From Diphasiastrum complanatum (Eukaryota; Streptophyta; Lycopodiopsida; Lycopodiales; Lycopodiaceae): a DNA stretch of 64,000 bases. This document shows, piece by piece, positions 1 through 11,600 of this stretch. The stretch covers positions 45,382,180-45,446,179 of the forward strand of contig CM055101.1 of the NCBI GenBank assembly GCA_029204225.1. Reading direction: 5' to 3'. The translations under genes and the position numbers were made by a program. The notes below the pieces were generated by a model. It worked only from the letters and a program-made list of their open reading frames with translations, was not told the origin of the DNA and did not search any database. The stretch's first letter is position 1. Each line of letters begins with the position of its first letter.

Positions 1-130
1 AAAAATTCTGTGTTATTTTCGCAAAAAAAAAAAAATTTTTTTTTTGGTACCGCGGATCAATATGGATCCACGGTACCAGTATGGATCCGCGGTACCGGAA
101 TCCGCGGATCCTGGTACCGCTGGATCTATG
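1..130. mobile_element. hAT-like element, right terminus with GGTACCGCGGATCC palindrome array
   Basis: After an A/T-rich inner stretch (1-45), positions 46-125 hold several copies of overlapping palindromes of the GGTACC, CCGCGG and GGATCC types. The stretch ends in CTATG at 126-130. The same arrangement (AT-rich DNA, GGTACC/CCGCGG array, CTATG) is seen at 11601-11701, and other CATAG/CTATG-ended elements lie further right. I read this as the right end of an element whose body lies before the window. No transposase is visible here, so assignment to hAT rests on the family comparison. Confidence 0.55.
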
Positions 131-640
131 ATTCCAAGTATGGTCTAATTTAGAAAGCATAAAGCATCTCTGAGGAGAATTTGTAACAATTAACAATAAA
201 CTAAGAATAGAAGATAAAAAGACGATCAAGATAAAGAGCCATAAGAGAACTCATAACAAGAGTTCCCATGAACCATATATTGGAGCCAGCCTAACTAAAT
301 GATAGCCAACATGCCATCTCATGAGATGAGCGCCCAAAAAAGACCAATGGTGGAAGATCTAGGTGTCTTAAGTTGTGGAGGCCATGTGCGAAGTTGTGAA
401 GCCAGTTGTGTAGGTCTGTGCCATGCGTATCAATACCTGGGAATATGGTCTTTGGCCTTGGTGTTTAAAATGAATAACGACTCATCCTCTGACTCTACCT
501 TTGTGCGGACATGAAGTCTATGTCTGGAGAACAAGGACGTAATATAGGACTGTTAAGTACTCATGTTGATGTTGCTGCCGCATTATATATCACTCCTCAG
601 ATGGAACATCTCTTGTACCATCAATTTAACTGGTCAACAT
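131..640. other. Unassigned stretch
   Basis: No coding similarity, long repeat or RNA gene was recognised. The 71-codon ORF at 299-514 has no visible domain. It may be the far end of the LINE remnant that follows. Confidence 0.3.
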
Positions 641-1250
641 AGGATGTCAATGAGCGAAGAGTAACCAACTAATCATGAAAGCGATAGTAATACCCTCCTT
701 TGATCTCATAATAGAGAGGACATTTGAAGAAAAAATGTTCCTCTGTCTCAACCTCGCCAAAAGTACACAAATAACAAAATCTATCTTCTCGGGAAATACA
801 TTAGAGATGGTTATTCTCACCATGTAGCTGATGTGAGGAAACCCAAAGTTGCCCCCAAGTGAACTTGAGGGTATGTGATAATCTCGGGTCTAAATTATGA
901 GGTAAAATCAAGATCCCAACTATATCTCTCTCTAAAAAGTGAGGTTGAGAGCAGTCCCGAATGACCCTCACTAGTGGGCCCGCCCATACACTCTAAGTAT
1001 GTACATGATGTAAACCATAGTATATAGTCATGTACTCTCAAAAAGGTGAGATAAGGATATGCAAAATGAGTCCAATAATCACGAGACTTGAGAGTACCAA
1101 GATGAGTGACAACCCTACCAAGTATAGATATTCCACCCATTCCTCCACATTCATGATCAGTGGATTATGGAAACTCGGAAAGCTCCTTGAAGTTTTGAGC
1201 ACAAATTGCCTTTTCTACATTTCGATGCTACATACATTTGCCTAGCCATA
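640..1250 (-). pseudogene. LINE ORF2 C-terminal remnant
   Basis: On the minus strand the segment around 690-850 is colinear with the zinc-finger tail of the better preserved LINE at 58617-60276 (its 59030-59170). Both contain a CP-x-YYEI-like piece, the same spacing of Cys codons and similar flanking text. Nearby similarity (around 1060-1080 against 59280-59300) suggests the match continues. Frameshifts and stops are frequent, so this is an old non-functional copy. Boundaries are approximate. Confidence 0.45.
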
Positions 1251-1386
1251 CTTTTTATTCTTTCGATATGTAAAATATGTAGACCCAGGAATTTTCCTTC
1301 CATCATTTTCATATTGTCATTGCAACATAAGAATGTCAGTCACACTCTTGGATTCATAAAGATATTCTAAGAAATCGCAAACCTCC

Positions 1387-2165
1387 TTAGTTTTCTTTGT
1401 AGCTTGTGCTTGAGCCATTGCAATATCTCCCAAAGAAAAAGTGATAGCAACATATGAGAGAGTGGACATACGAGAGAACCAACCACAAAGAGATCACTTG
1501 AACTTCATGAGGATCCAGGCGAATACGACCGTTGGAAATGACAAAACCAAGGAAAGATATCTCAATAACTGCAAAGGAACGCTTAGATCTCTTGGCATAT
1601 AGAAGATCGGTAAGAAGGAGATGAAAAACGGAACGTAAATGGATAACATGGTTGTGCAAAGAAAGACTAAAAACAAGAATATCATCAAAATGAATAATGA
1701 CACAAGCACCTAATAAAGAACGAAAAAGATGAGTCATGGCATGTTGAAAAATAGGGGGATTGGTAACACCAAAAGGGAGAACCTTGAACTTTTACAAGCT
1801 AGAATGGGTACACAAAATCGGGATGCATATGTATCTGATGGTAACCAGAATGAAGGTCAATCTTAATAAAGAACTTGGCTTCACCCAATTGATCAAACAT
1901 GCCATCCATATGAGGAATAAAAAACTGGCTACGAACGGTGAGTTTATTGAGGGCAGGATAATCAATGCAAAGGTCTCTTAAAACCATCTTTTCTATCAAC
2001 AAGGAGAACAAGAGCACCAAAAGGACTATGACTAGGAAAAATATGAACTTGTTGTAAAAGGGCTCGAACTTGACGTTCAACTTCAACACGCTTAGATAAA
2101 CACATACAATAAGGAGCATGAGAGGGAGGAGAAGAACCAGAAAGCAAGTCTATATGGTGAGTCAT
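1387..2165 (-). pseudogene. Ty3/Gypsy reverse transcriptase remnant
   Basis: Two minus-strand frames together give a decayed Gypsy reverse transcriptase. 2119-1799 reads through LCIDYPALNKLT, then FFIPHMDGMFDQLGEAKFF and IDLHSGYHQIHM, the fingers and palm of the enzyme. 1737-1387 carries HFDDILVFS, the catalytic (Y/F)-x-DD box, followed by a thumb-like HVIHLRSVF and FLGFVIS. The frame changes between them (near 1740-1800) and RNase H and integrase are missing. It probably belongs to the minus-strand element whose primer site lies near 2620. Confidence 0.75.
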
Positions 2166-2399
2166 GTCTCCTTATGGCAGCAATGAAGTTGGGGTCTATC
2201 AAACATAGATGAAAATTCACTCAAAAGGTTAGAAAACACTTGAGGAACCAATATATTTGTTGGAACTAGGTCAGGTTGGGGCTCCTTCAACACAATGAGC
2301 CTTGGGTAGGCTAAGTATGAACTACTTACTAGAAATCAGCTCGTAATCCGGTGAAGAGTCAATGCTTGTCAAGGAATATGGGCTGCTATCATGAGTAAA

Positions 2400-2640
2400 T
2401 GTGAGAGTTTGCAAAATCTGCCTGCAAGTTTAGCGGAGAAACTGTTGCTAACTGTTCGCTAAAGATCCACTAGAAGATCCACCAAATTTTTTTTTTGGGG
2501 AATCTGCTCCTAACTTTAATGGAAGAATTGCCACTAATGTCCGCTAAAGATCCACCAAAAAATAGAAATCTGCCAAGTGTCGAGAAAATGTAGCACTCCA
2601 ACTAAGGTAGAAAAGTGCCTTGATACCAAGTTAGGGACTA
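2400..2640 (-). mobile_element. Leader and primer-binding site of a minus-strand Gypsy element
   Basis: On the minus strand positions 2640-2613 read TAACTTGGTATCAAGGCACT, which matches the LTR end and primer site found at 35925-35941 and closely matches the one at 52840-52853. The adjoining 2400-2610 repeats pieces of the same leader (GCGGA and TCCGCTAAAGATCCACC motifs shared with 36060-36130 and 52640-52690). The LTR itself would lie to the right (2634 onward) but no partner LTR was seen. Confidence 0.5.
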
Positions 2641-2983
2641 AAATCACCAATGAAGTAGCTCATGAGGGTAGAGACCTGATAGAAATCCACGCCAAAGCCC
2701 TAGCTGGGGCATTAGCAACTGAAGTCTCCAAAATCATACACTAACAAATGAACAGCTTTGATGGCTATTTTACTAAGCAAAACCTACCTCCCTTCAATTG
2801 ACTTGTAGGGAATATGAAAATTTAAATAATAAGGGCTCAAAATATGAACCATGCCTATCAAATGTGATAAAAAGTGCGAGTCTACTAATAATCACATCAA
2901 AAAATATGCGACTATTGAATGTACTGTACAAGTAAATGGTACCATTATAATATTGTATCAGTGATGCATGTGATGGCCATCAT
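2641..2983. other. Unassigned, possibly LTR remnant
   Basis: Sequence next to the primer site at 2613-2640 is where an LTR would be expected. No second copy was found in the window, and no gene or structured repeat was recognised. Confidence 0.25.
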
Positions 2984-4437
2984 ATGGACAAATGTGTCCA
3001 TAACAAGCATCAAATAGTGGACATGAATGTTCCTTGCAAATGGGAACAAGGCCACATGATATCTTCTTACAAACTTTTCACGAGGTGTGCAGTCACATGG
3101 ACCCAATTTTACTCAACTGTCACCTCATTCTCGACTTTCCGAAGGAGTATTAGCTTGAGGTGCATTGCACTCGGCCACACTTTGAAGAAAGGAGTAGTAG
3201 GCTCTTAAGCAAGAACCTAAGAATAAATCTTCGGCTCCCTTTCAAAAGAAAGGGAAAAAGATGTTTTCCAACACTGGTTTCCAAGCTAAAAGGAAGAAAC
3301 GCCCTAAGTTGGACAAGGCAAGGCCATTGACTTTGACAAGGCCAAGAGCAATGGACTTTGCTTCTATTACATGGAGAAGGGACGCCGAGTGCGATCGCCA
3401 GTAGTATGAGATGCTGGTTATCGTAGGAGGCTTGATTAGGCCAGTTGTAGGTGAGTCAGTTGTGACTCTATTCAGGAGCATGGAGAGGAGATCCATGAGC
3501 CAATAGAATAGCCATTAAGGTTTTTTTTTTCGAAATAAATGCCTATTTTATCCGTTTAGGCTTTATTTATTTGTAACTTTGAAGCTATGCCATCATTACT
3601 TTAATACAAGAGTTTTTGGCCCCCATGACATCATTAATATGAATGTGTTCGAGAAGGACCAAGCCATGAATGTCTTATTTGACGATGGATCCACTCAAAA
3701 TTCTACAAACTCCGAATTGGTGCAGAGACTTAAGTTGGCCATTGTGTCAAGTGACCATAAGTATGTGGTCAAAGATGGTGACAAGCGAGCAACGTGAAAC
3801 CTAGGAGGAGGTCGTCCCTCACTTGTCATTGAAGATTCAAGACTATGTAGATGGGCTTATCTTTCACATAATGAATCTAGATAAGGTAGATTTATTTTTT
3901 TGTAAGGAATGGTTTTATTCTAAGAGAATGTGACTCACACTTTGAAGTTCTGGCACAATTGCTCCTTAGAGTTAGAGGGAGAAGCAAATGCTTTTGATCT
4001 GCCTTATGTAACTACTTTGGAAGCTAATCAATGTTTGAAATGCTCTGAGTACCATTCTTTCCTTTGTTATTTGCAAGATAGTTCAGGTATGAGTGAAGCC
4101 ACTATTCCATAAAATGTCCACAGAATTATTACATTTGTCTATTTATGTATCCTCAAATGATCCTAGCGTAGAGGATTCTTTGGTAGGAAATGTTTTTGGA
4201 GATATTGAACAAAAATTTGCTGATATCTTTCCAAAGAGGATGTATCTCCCTCTAGGGGTGTAGATCAAATAGAACTTCCCAATAGTTCTCATGTATTGCT
4301 TTTTCTATATAGGATGAGCTCGAGCCCTAGAATTATTTATGTATGGGCCCATATTAGACCCATTAAAATTGCCTTGGGGGACACCAGTTCTATTGGTCAA
4401 TAACAAAACAGGGGCTACATCTTTATGTAGACTACTG
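2984..4437 (+). pseudogene. Ty3/Gypsy gag-protease-RT remnant
   Basis: Decayed pieces occur in the order of a Gypsy polyprotein. Around 3350-3400 a zinc-knuckle-like CFYYMEKGRRVRSP has lost one Cys and the His. 3579-3797 contains VLFDDGSTQNSTNSELVQRL, an aspartic protease in which the usual D-S/T-G is altered. 4200-4437 contains a DIEQKFADIFPK linker and TPVLLVNNKTGATSLCR, the start of reverse transcriptase. Several stops break the frame. Similarity ends abruptly at 4437, where the hAT-like element starts, so the Gypsy copy was cut there. Confidence 0.65.
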
Positions 4438-4532
4438 ACTTGCTTCGCCCTACCTTCGCCCATTTTCAGCGTCTCTTCAACAGTGAACCCTGCTGTTTTT
4501 TTTCCAGCAATCCATCCCTCATTTCATCTGCA

Positions 4533-6414
4533 ATGGTGCAATCCGACCTTTCCGGTCTGTGGGACGAGGTAGACATTGTCAGGCGGGTTGCCGACAAGGC
4601 CAACAAGACCGGTCAGAAGATCGTGCGCTGCCGATACTGTCTCGTCGAGTTTGCTACATCCCTCACTCACCTTAAAGGCCATCTACTCGGTGCACGCGCC
4701 AAAAATGGTGCACCTTGAATGCTGCCCCTTGTGGCAGCATGACCGTCCCCGACAGGCAGCGACTACTGGACACCTACGGGCCGCGGCTCGTGGCAGGGGA
4801 GAACACCATTTCGGAGGGCATTCTCCGATTTTGCACCGCTCCTTATGTGGCTGACCCAGAGTTGCTGCCTGCTTGGCTAGCACGCACGAGGAGAGGGAGT
4901 GCATCCTCCTCCGGTCCCTTTGCCCCTCATCCCCCTCAGACAGTTCTGCCTCACGCACCCCCATCTGCTCAGATTCCGGTGGATCCCGTCCCATCGCATC
5001 CGCTAGTTGCCACTGCGGTTCCACCACCACCCACTGTTGCTCGCACTCCACCAGTCTACGACTTTCTCATGGACTCTCCGCCACCCGAGCAGGCCCAGGA
5101 TGCTACTGGGCGGGCCTTCGAGGATGTGGAAGAGATCCCTTCTTCCTTCCCTTCCCATCCGGATGACCTCCTCAGCCAGCAGTTTTTGTACCCCATGCCA
5201 GATGTTGCCCCTCCACCAGTGCACCCCACCTATGCTGCTGCACCCATCCCTGCCAGTGCATCCCACTCTCCCCATTCCACGTCTACAGCCGATGCATCCA
5301 CCAGTGCCCAGCCTGTCGCGTCATCGTCCATTCCCGTCACGGTTGGTGCACCGTGCTGGAGGTCCACCACCCGTCGCCCACCACGGAGAGCCCTTGTGCA
5401 GCAGACCATTCGCAGCGCGCATCAGCCGCACATGGACAGAGAGGCCACACAGGCCGTGGCCAGTCTGATTTACGAGCTGAACCTACCCTTTGCCATCATC
5501 GACTCTGAGCCCTTCAGAAGGGCCTTCCGCCTTGCACAGTCTGTCAACCCTAGCTGGAGAGTCCCTAGTTCAGAGGTTGTCCGCACACACATGCTGAGGG
5601 ATAGGGTCAAGTCCTTGTCTAGAGAGATGGAGCCTCTACGTCGGCACTGGGCCACTTACGGTTGCAGCATCATGTCCGATAGCTGGACTAATGTCAGGAG
5701 GAGGCCGATCCTCAACATACTGGTCTCCAGCTGCATGGGCACACAGTTTTTGAGGGCAGTGCATTGCAGCAGGGGGGGGAGAGTCATATCTGCAGAGTTC
5801 ATGTTTGATGTCATCAGGTCTTCCATCCTAGCCATAGGCCCACAGCATGTCGTCACGATGGTGACAGACAATGCCATGAACTACATTCAGATGGGTGTAC
5901 TGCTAGAGGCCGAGTTCCCTCATATTGTTCATACCCCCTGTGCAGCCCACGACATAGACCTTCTGATGGGGGACATTGGAGCACTTCCCTGGGTTAGAGC
6001 CATCGTCCGGGAGGCCCTCTTCCTGGTGACTTTTGTCACCAGAAAGAGGCGTGTTCTTGCCATGTTCGGGGTGTTCAGCCATCTGGACCTCCGTAAGCCA
6101 GCCCCCACACGCTTTGCATTCAACTTGGTGGTCATCGACCGTTTGATCAGGTGCAGGGCCCAGCTTCTACAGATGGTTGCCAATGATCTTTGGGGTGCCA
6201 GTACATTTCCGCACACTGAGGATGGGGAGCACTTTTCTTCCACGGTGAGGGGAGACCAGTTCTGGAGGGATGCACAGACATTGTCAGGACTGCTTCGACC
6301 ACTCTACATTGTGCTCCGCATGGCTGACAGCGAGGGGTCGACACTTGGACTGGTGTATGAGCTCATGGACCGGATTGGACAGTTCCTGCAGCTGCCCATC
6401 TTGCAGCCAGAGAG
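4533..6414 (+). pseudogene. hAT transposase exon 1: BED finger and DUF659-type core (copy 1)
   Basis: Start chosen at ATG 4533. The first 60 residues form a BED-type zinc finger (CRYC, then THLKGHL). The frame shifts by one base near 4712 and continues to 6414. A Pro/Ser-rich linker (about 4890-5390) precedes the transposase core, which contains HWATYGCSIMSDSW, whose Asp is the presumed first catalytic residue, VTDNAMNY with the second, and the hAT C-x-x-H box HTPCAAHDIDLLMGD. The exon ends in phase 2 at AG|GTAAGC and joins exon 2 in frame. The enzyme would bind element ends and cut DNA in the nucleus. Apart from the frameshift this copy of the core is open. The DUF659 name is from family knowledge. 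Confidence 0.85.
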
Positions 6415-6528
6415 GTAAGCGGTATAGTGTTGTAATTGACCTTTATCTTTTCAGTACTTGCTAGTTTGTTTTTCTTTCAATGCTAAGTTTTCTCGTAATG
6501 CCCTAAACCACATGCCCCTCACCTACAG

Positions 6529-6808
6529 GATGACAGAGCTGAAGTTCATCTGGGAGACGCGGTGGAACTACTTCCACAGGAGTATCCACAGCGTTGCACA
6601 CATACTGCATCCCCTCTTCCTCTCTCCGACACAAATCGCAGACAGGGAGCTCGAGGCCGATTGGCTTCAGTACATTCACAGAGTGGGTCCACACATGGGT
6701 TTGGATCCTATCAGGCTTATGGAGGAGCTCGTTGCATTTCGTTTCGGCATGGGCACACTTGGCCACCCGGCTGCCCAGGATCCACAGAGGAGGCAAAGAG
6801 TGGTTTAG
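6529..6808 (+). pseudogene. hAT transposase exon 2 (copy 1), fused to exon-4 sequence
   Basis: The exon follows a ...CTACAG acceptor and reads MTELKFIWETRWNYFHRSIH, part of the helical insertion and C-terminal region of hAT transposases. It then runs through a ...GLDPIRLMEEL segment. At about 6795 the sequence jumps to a piece that matches exon 4 near 9023-9112 (encoding DVWMRAAQSHGRYYD in that exon) and at about 6898 jumps back to exon-1 sequence. The remainder of exon 2, exon 3 and most of exon 4 are absent from this copy. The frame stops at 6808. This is a rearrangement product. Confidence 0.75.
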
Positions 6809-6898
6809 ATGCCCCTCCCGCAGATGTTTGGATGCGTGCAGCACAGAGTCATGGCCGTTACTACGACAGCACACCAGAGGAGGCACCTACCTTCCGCC

Positions 6899-8244
6899 TT
6901 GCACAGTCTGTCAGCCCTAGCTGGAGAGTCCCTAGTTCAGAGGTTGTTCGCACACACATGCTGAGGGATAGGGTCGAGTCCTTGTGTAGAGAGATGGAGC
7001 CTCTGCGTCAGCACTGGGCCACTTACGGTTGCAGCATCGTGTCCAATGGCTGGACTGATGTCAGGAGGAGGCCGATCCTCAACATACTGGTCTCCAGCTG
7101 CATGGGCACACAGTTTTTGAGGGCAGTGGATTGCAGCAGGGGGGGGAGAGTCATATCTGCAGAGTTCATGTTTAATGTCATCAGGTCTTCCATCCTAGCC
7201 ATAGGCCCACAGCATGTCGTCACGGTGGTGACGGACAATGCCACGAACTGCATTCAGATGGGTGTACTGCTAGAGGCCGAGTTCCCTCATATTGTTCATA
7301 CCCCCTGTGCAGCCCACGGCATAGACCTTCTGATGGGGGACATTGGAGCACTTCCCTGGGTTAGAGCCATCGTCCGGGAGGCCCTCTTCCTGGTGACTTT
7401 TGTCACCAGAAAGAGGCGTGTTCTTGCCATGTTCCGGGTGTTCAGCCATCTGGACCTCCGTAAGCCAACCCCAACGCGCTTTGCATTCGACTTGGTGGTC
7501 ATCGACCGTTTGATCAGGTGCAGGGCCTAGCTTCTACAGATGGTTGCCAGTGATCTTTGGGGTGCCAGTACATTTTCGCACACTGAGGATGGGGAGCACT
7601 TTTCTTCCACGGTGAGGGGAGACCAGTTCTGGAGGGATGCACAGACATTGTCAGGACTGCTTCGACCACTCTACATTGTGCTCCGCATGGCTGACAGCGA
7701 GGGGTCGACACTTGGACTGGTGTATGTATGAGCTCAGGGACCAGATTGGACAGTTCCTGCAGCTGCCCATCTTGTAGCCAGAGAGGTAAGCGGTACAGTG
7801 TTGCAATTGACCTTTATCTTTTCAGTACTTGCTAGTTTGTTTTTCTGTCAATGTTAAGCTATTTCGTAATGCCCTAAACCACATGCCCCTCACCTGCAGG
7901 ATGACAGAGCTGAAGTTCATATGGGAGACGAGGTGGACTACTTCCACAGGAGTATCCACAGCGTTGCACACATGCTGCATCCCCTCTTCCTCTCTCCGAC
8001 ACAGATCGCAGACAGGGAGCTCGAGCCCGATTGGCTTCAGTACATTCACAGGGTGGGTCCACATATAGGTTTGGATCCTATTAGGCTCATGGAGGAGCTC
8101 GCTGCATTTCGTTTCGGCATGGGCACATTCGGCCACCCAGCTGCCCAGGATCCAGAGAGGAGGCAGCTACCCATTACCTGGTGGACCATGTTCGGTAGCA
8201 CATACCAATCTATACAGCGTCTTGCACTGCGTGTCCTTTCTCAG
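6899..8244 (+). pseudogene. hAT transposase exons 1 and 2, duplicated copy 2
   Basis: 6899-7785 repeats 5523-6414 almost base for base, then intron 7786-7899 and exon 2 7900-8244 repeat 6415-6795 and continue further, to a TCTCAG|GTATGC donor. Copy 2 is more damaged. The presumed first catalytic Asp is Asn (CSIVSNGWTDV), CRAQ has become CRA-stop at 7528-7530, a 4-bp insertion near 7725 (GTATGTATGAG) shifts the frame, and one A is missing near 7933. The exon-2 tail TWWTMFGSTYQSIQRLALRV, absent from copy 1, is present here. The upstream BED finger was not duplicated. Confidence 0.85.
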
Positions 8245-8336
8245 GTATGCATCTCATTTTATCCTCCATTTTTGTGTTTCGTTGAAGTTTCACCTCTGCC
8301 ACAATGTGTTGAAGTATTTCAATGCACGCACCACAG

Positions 8337-8498
8337 GACTGTGCTGCCTCCGTGTGTGAGCGTAATTGGAGCACATGGGCACTGATTCACACGAGGAGAA
8401 GGAACCGGTTGTCAGTGAGTCAGTTGGAGCGGTTGGTGTTCTGTAGCACCAACGCACGTCTCGCCAGGAGGCTTCCGACCATTACGAGCGCATTGCAG
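8337..8498 (+). pseudogene. hAT transposase exon 3: C-terminal dimerisation motif
   Basis: A phase-0 exon of 54 codons lies between a CACAG acceptor and a TTGCAG|GTGATA donor. It encodes CAASVCERNWSTWALIHTRR followed by RNRLSVSQLERLVF, the hallmark of the hAT C-terminal dimerisation domain (family pattern CERNWS..S.IH.K.RNRL). It is intact in itself and confirms the superfamily assignment. It serves only one of the two duplicated core copies. Confidence 0.9.
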
Positions 8499-8600
8499 GT
8501 GATAAGCTAATCTTTCATAGCATGTTGGTTGACTCCTGGTATGTTGGTTTCATTACTTGATAAAGTTGTCTCTCTGACATGCAAATTTTAAACCTTGCAG

Positions 8601-10229
8601 ACAAAGATATTAGATTTGAAGCGCCAGGTTGACTTGCCTACGGACAGCACCCATCCCATGCCTGCAGATGACCTAGGCACACAGTTGATGGCAGAGAGAG
8701 AGAGGGAGCTTGTCGAGATGAGAGAGAGAGAGCTTGGGCTTGAGCACAGAGAGCCCCCATTGTATGAGGCAGACGAGCCAGTGTCAGAGGATGAGCATGA
8801 TGAGGATGAGCCCATTCGGGTTGTGTTTGCCAGTTCAGAGAGAGATGAGGCAGACCATACAGGTGCAGGGCACACGCCACGGGCAGGGGTCACAGGTGCA
8901 TCACGTGGCAGAGGTGGGACACATGGCACAGGTTATACCGGCAGACCGGCAGGGCACACAGGGGGGGGCAGTGGCATACCTACCTATGTCGACATGATGG
9001 AGGAGGCTCTTGATAGAGGGCAGAGTGGTTTAGATGCCGGTCCTGCAGATGTTTGGATGCGTGCAGCACAGAGTCATGGCCGTTACTACGACAGCACACT
9101 AGAGGAGGCACCTGATGACTTTCATTGCACAGATTGGGAGGCCATGCAGGGTCTACAGGGTGCACATGATGAGGCACGGGATGAGGCTTGGGTTGATTCA
9201 GGGGTTGGTGCACAGGATGATTCAGAGGTCGGTGCACAGGATGATTTAGAGGCTGGTGCACAGGATGAGTCCCAGAGCCCAGAGCATTTGTATTCGGATG
9301 CCCAGCTGGCCGACTTGGTTGCCACATTGGATTCAGAGGCCCAGCAGATGCCGAGTGTCAGGGCGCCCCCATCATCTCTTGCCAGCATGCCATACACAGA
9401 GTCCCAGCCAGAGCAGCTACACGAGGTGCCTACAGTTCCTCCAGCTCCTCAGAGGGTGTATGTGCGTCGCACAGCTCCTCCAGTGCCACCGATGCCATTT
9501 AGGCCTGCAGCCCCTCCATCGCCGTTCACTTCTGCAGCACCAGGTCTCCATGGCAGGCCACCATCTGTGCCCAAGTTTTCGCTTGCAGCGCCCACATCCA
9601 CAGTGGCTCCTCCAGTTGCAGCACCCACGTCACATCCTCCTCCTTTGGCAGCACCCACGATGTACCAGTACCGGCCACCACAACGCCCCTTTCAGTACAT
9701 ATCTCCACTGTACTCACCTCCTGCACAGCCAGTTCCTCCACCTGCAGCAGCCCCACGGGCACACACTCCATGAGCTCATCCTCCTCGCTCAGTTGCATAG
9801 GGAGTTCCCTCTTTTGCTTCCCTATCCCAGCCGGCCTCAGCTTGGGCCCAACCTAGCCAGCCAGGTGATTTGCATGGGGGTGACGAGGCATTGATAGCTC
9901 CTCTTGTCCGCAAGAGACCAGGCAGGCCCAAGGGTGCACCGAACAAGAAAGGCAAGGCACAGAAACTGCCAGGGAGGAGAGGACGACCACGCAGGGCTCC
10001 AGGTACAGGTAGAGGTGCAGTATCACAGCCAGTTGGAGCAGGTGTTGTTGGTTTGGCTTGCTTGGGGGCTGATGCGGAGGCTGATTTGGAGGATGAGGAT
10101 GACGAGTCTTCCCCCTCGGATACACAGCCCATGCCAGTTCCAGACAGGCAGAGATATCGGCTGCGCGAGTCAGCTCGGGGCCCTGAGTTGTCTCCAGAGC
10201 ATTCGTCTGAGTCACAGCCAGAGCATTGA
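8601..10229 (+). pseudogene. hAT transposase exon 4: long acidic/Pro-rich tail with AT-hooks
   Basis: A phase-0 exon after CCTTGCAG stays in one frame to the stop at 10227-10229, apart from two in-frame stops, TGA at 9771 and TAG at 9798. Each is one C-to-T change from a sense codon (CGA, CAG). The about 540-codon tail has an acidic Glu/Arg-rich start, a short repeat of the type VGAQDDSEVGAQDD (about 9200-9265), a Pro/Ala-rich part (9420-9770) and then two AT-hook-like basic motifs, RKRPGRPKG and GRRGRPRRAPG (about 9910-10005), followed by an acidic end. AT-hooks bind AT-rich minor groove. Such a long AT-hook tail is not part of the usual hAT architecture known to me. Confidence 0.75.
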
Positions 10230-10749
10230 TTGTGGCTCTGTTGTTTTAGTTTCAGTAGTTTGTCTCTAGCAGACGGTCTACCATTGTACTCAGATGATTT
10301 TTCACATTATATACAGTGTTTGGCCTACATTATTTGCTGCACATTGTGCGTATGTCACTCTGTACATGTGATGCTTTATTTTATGTCGAAAAATTCTATG
10401 TGTGTGTCTGAATCCTGTTTTCATTTAATTTCGTTTGAAGTGAATGCTAGCTTCACATATATGCACCTACATCATGAGCACAACAATCACCCCTACCCCA
10501 AACGACATTTCATAAACACATGTAATACATCTGCATTTAAAAAAATTACAAACATTGCATCTTACATGACCAGGCTCGCGTTGCACAAAAAACATTATGT
10601 ATATATTCAACCGTTGTATCAGGATAACATCACATATACTGTCATTTTTTTAAGCAGCAATCTAGTTATTTGCTGCACCATAAACTGCCGAAAACTACAT
10701 AGCAACAGTCCGCCACATACGGCTGGACCTCATCTATTCTAAACATCTC

Positions 10750-11157
10750 TCACTGATCCTCCACCGACTCCTCGCCCTCATCTGGTGCATTGTTTTGTCG
10801 CTCTTGCTCTGCCTCTCGGTTAGCCCGAGCTGCCTCCTGGTTAGCCCGACGTCTGGCCGCCCTTTCCCTGACCATGATGAGTTGCCGTCGTGTGAAATTC
10901 ACTCCGATCTGCTCATCCAGATCCAGCTCGACAGTGGGGACAGGACCCACAGCGGGGGCGGGTGGCTCCGGTTCCGGATTTCTCTGTCGAGTTTGTCGCA
11001 GCATCTCTCGGATATCTACCTCTTGATTCCGATGCCTCTCGTTGTGCCTTCGGATATCTTCCTCAAGCTTCCTCCTGGCTTCGCCCTCGGGCTTCGGTGG
11101 TATGCGCTCTGCCATCTCGATCGACCTTCTCCTCACAGCACCCTGGTCCTTGAACAC
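10750..11157 (-). CDS. Small charged protein (ORF2) of the hAT-like element
   Basis: The open frame has 135 codons. I favour the internal Met (MAERIPPKPEGEARRK; ATG at 11115) as start because a paralogue at 55446-55656 begins with the same MAERI. The protein is very rich in Arg, Glu and Gln. It has a probable amphipathic helix (LEEDIRRHNERHRNQEVDIR), a Pro/Glu hinge (PEPEPPAPAVGPVP), a second basic helix (RERAARRRANQEAARANREA) and an acidic tail. It is convergent with the transposase, 520 bp downstream of it. I know no family for it. A DNA- or protein-binding accessory role is inference. It could also be an exon of a longer spliced gene. Confidence 0.55.
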   Translation of the reverse strand: MFKDQGAVRRRSIEMAERIPPKPEGEARRKLEEDIRRHNERHRNQEVDIREMLRQTRQRNPEPEPPAPAVGPVPTVELDLDEQIGVNFTRRQLIMVRERAARRRANQEAARANREAEQERQNNAPDEGEESVEDQ

Positions 11158-11600
11158 CCTCTCACAGCACCCTGGCTCTCAAACAGCCTCTCACAGCCTG
11201 TCACTGGCTCTCGCTTGCTCTCTCACTGTCTATCACTAGCTCTCTCACAGCCTCTGAAAATGCCAACCACAATGGCATTGTGAGTGCCTATTTATCCCCA
11301 CAGCCTGATCGGCCATGTGGATCCCCATCATCCCTCCATGTGCCTCTGTACCTGCCCCCATGTGATGCTCCCCCCTGTGTTGGTCTCCCATTGGGCCCAT
11401 GGTCTGCTCACCCACAATGCCCATGTGCCTCTGTACTTGCCCCCATGTGATGCTACCCCCCTGTGTTGGTCTCCCATTGTACCCTCTTTTTTTACACCCA
11501 AAACCCCCTTTTTTTACTTTTTTTTTGTCCTTTTTTGGTAGTTAATATGCAAAAAAACATTATTAAAGAAATATTAAAAAATAAAAAAAATATTAAAAAT

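Noticed and set aside
4683..5051. 122-codon minus-strand frame
   Set aside because: Lies antisense to the transposase exon in GC-rich sequence with low stop density. No domain, and the plus-strand frame carries the conserved motifs.
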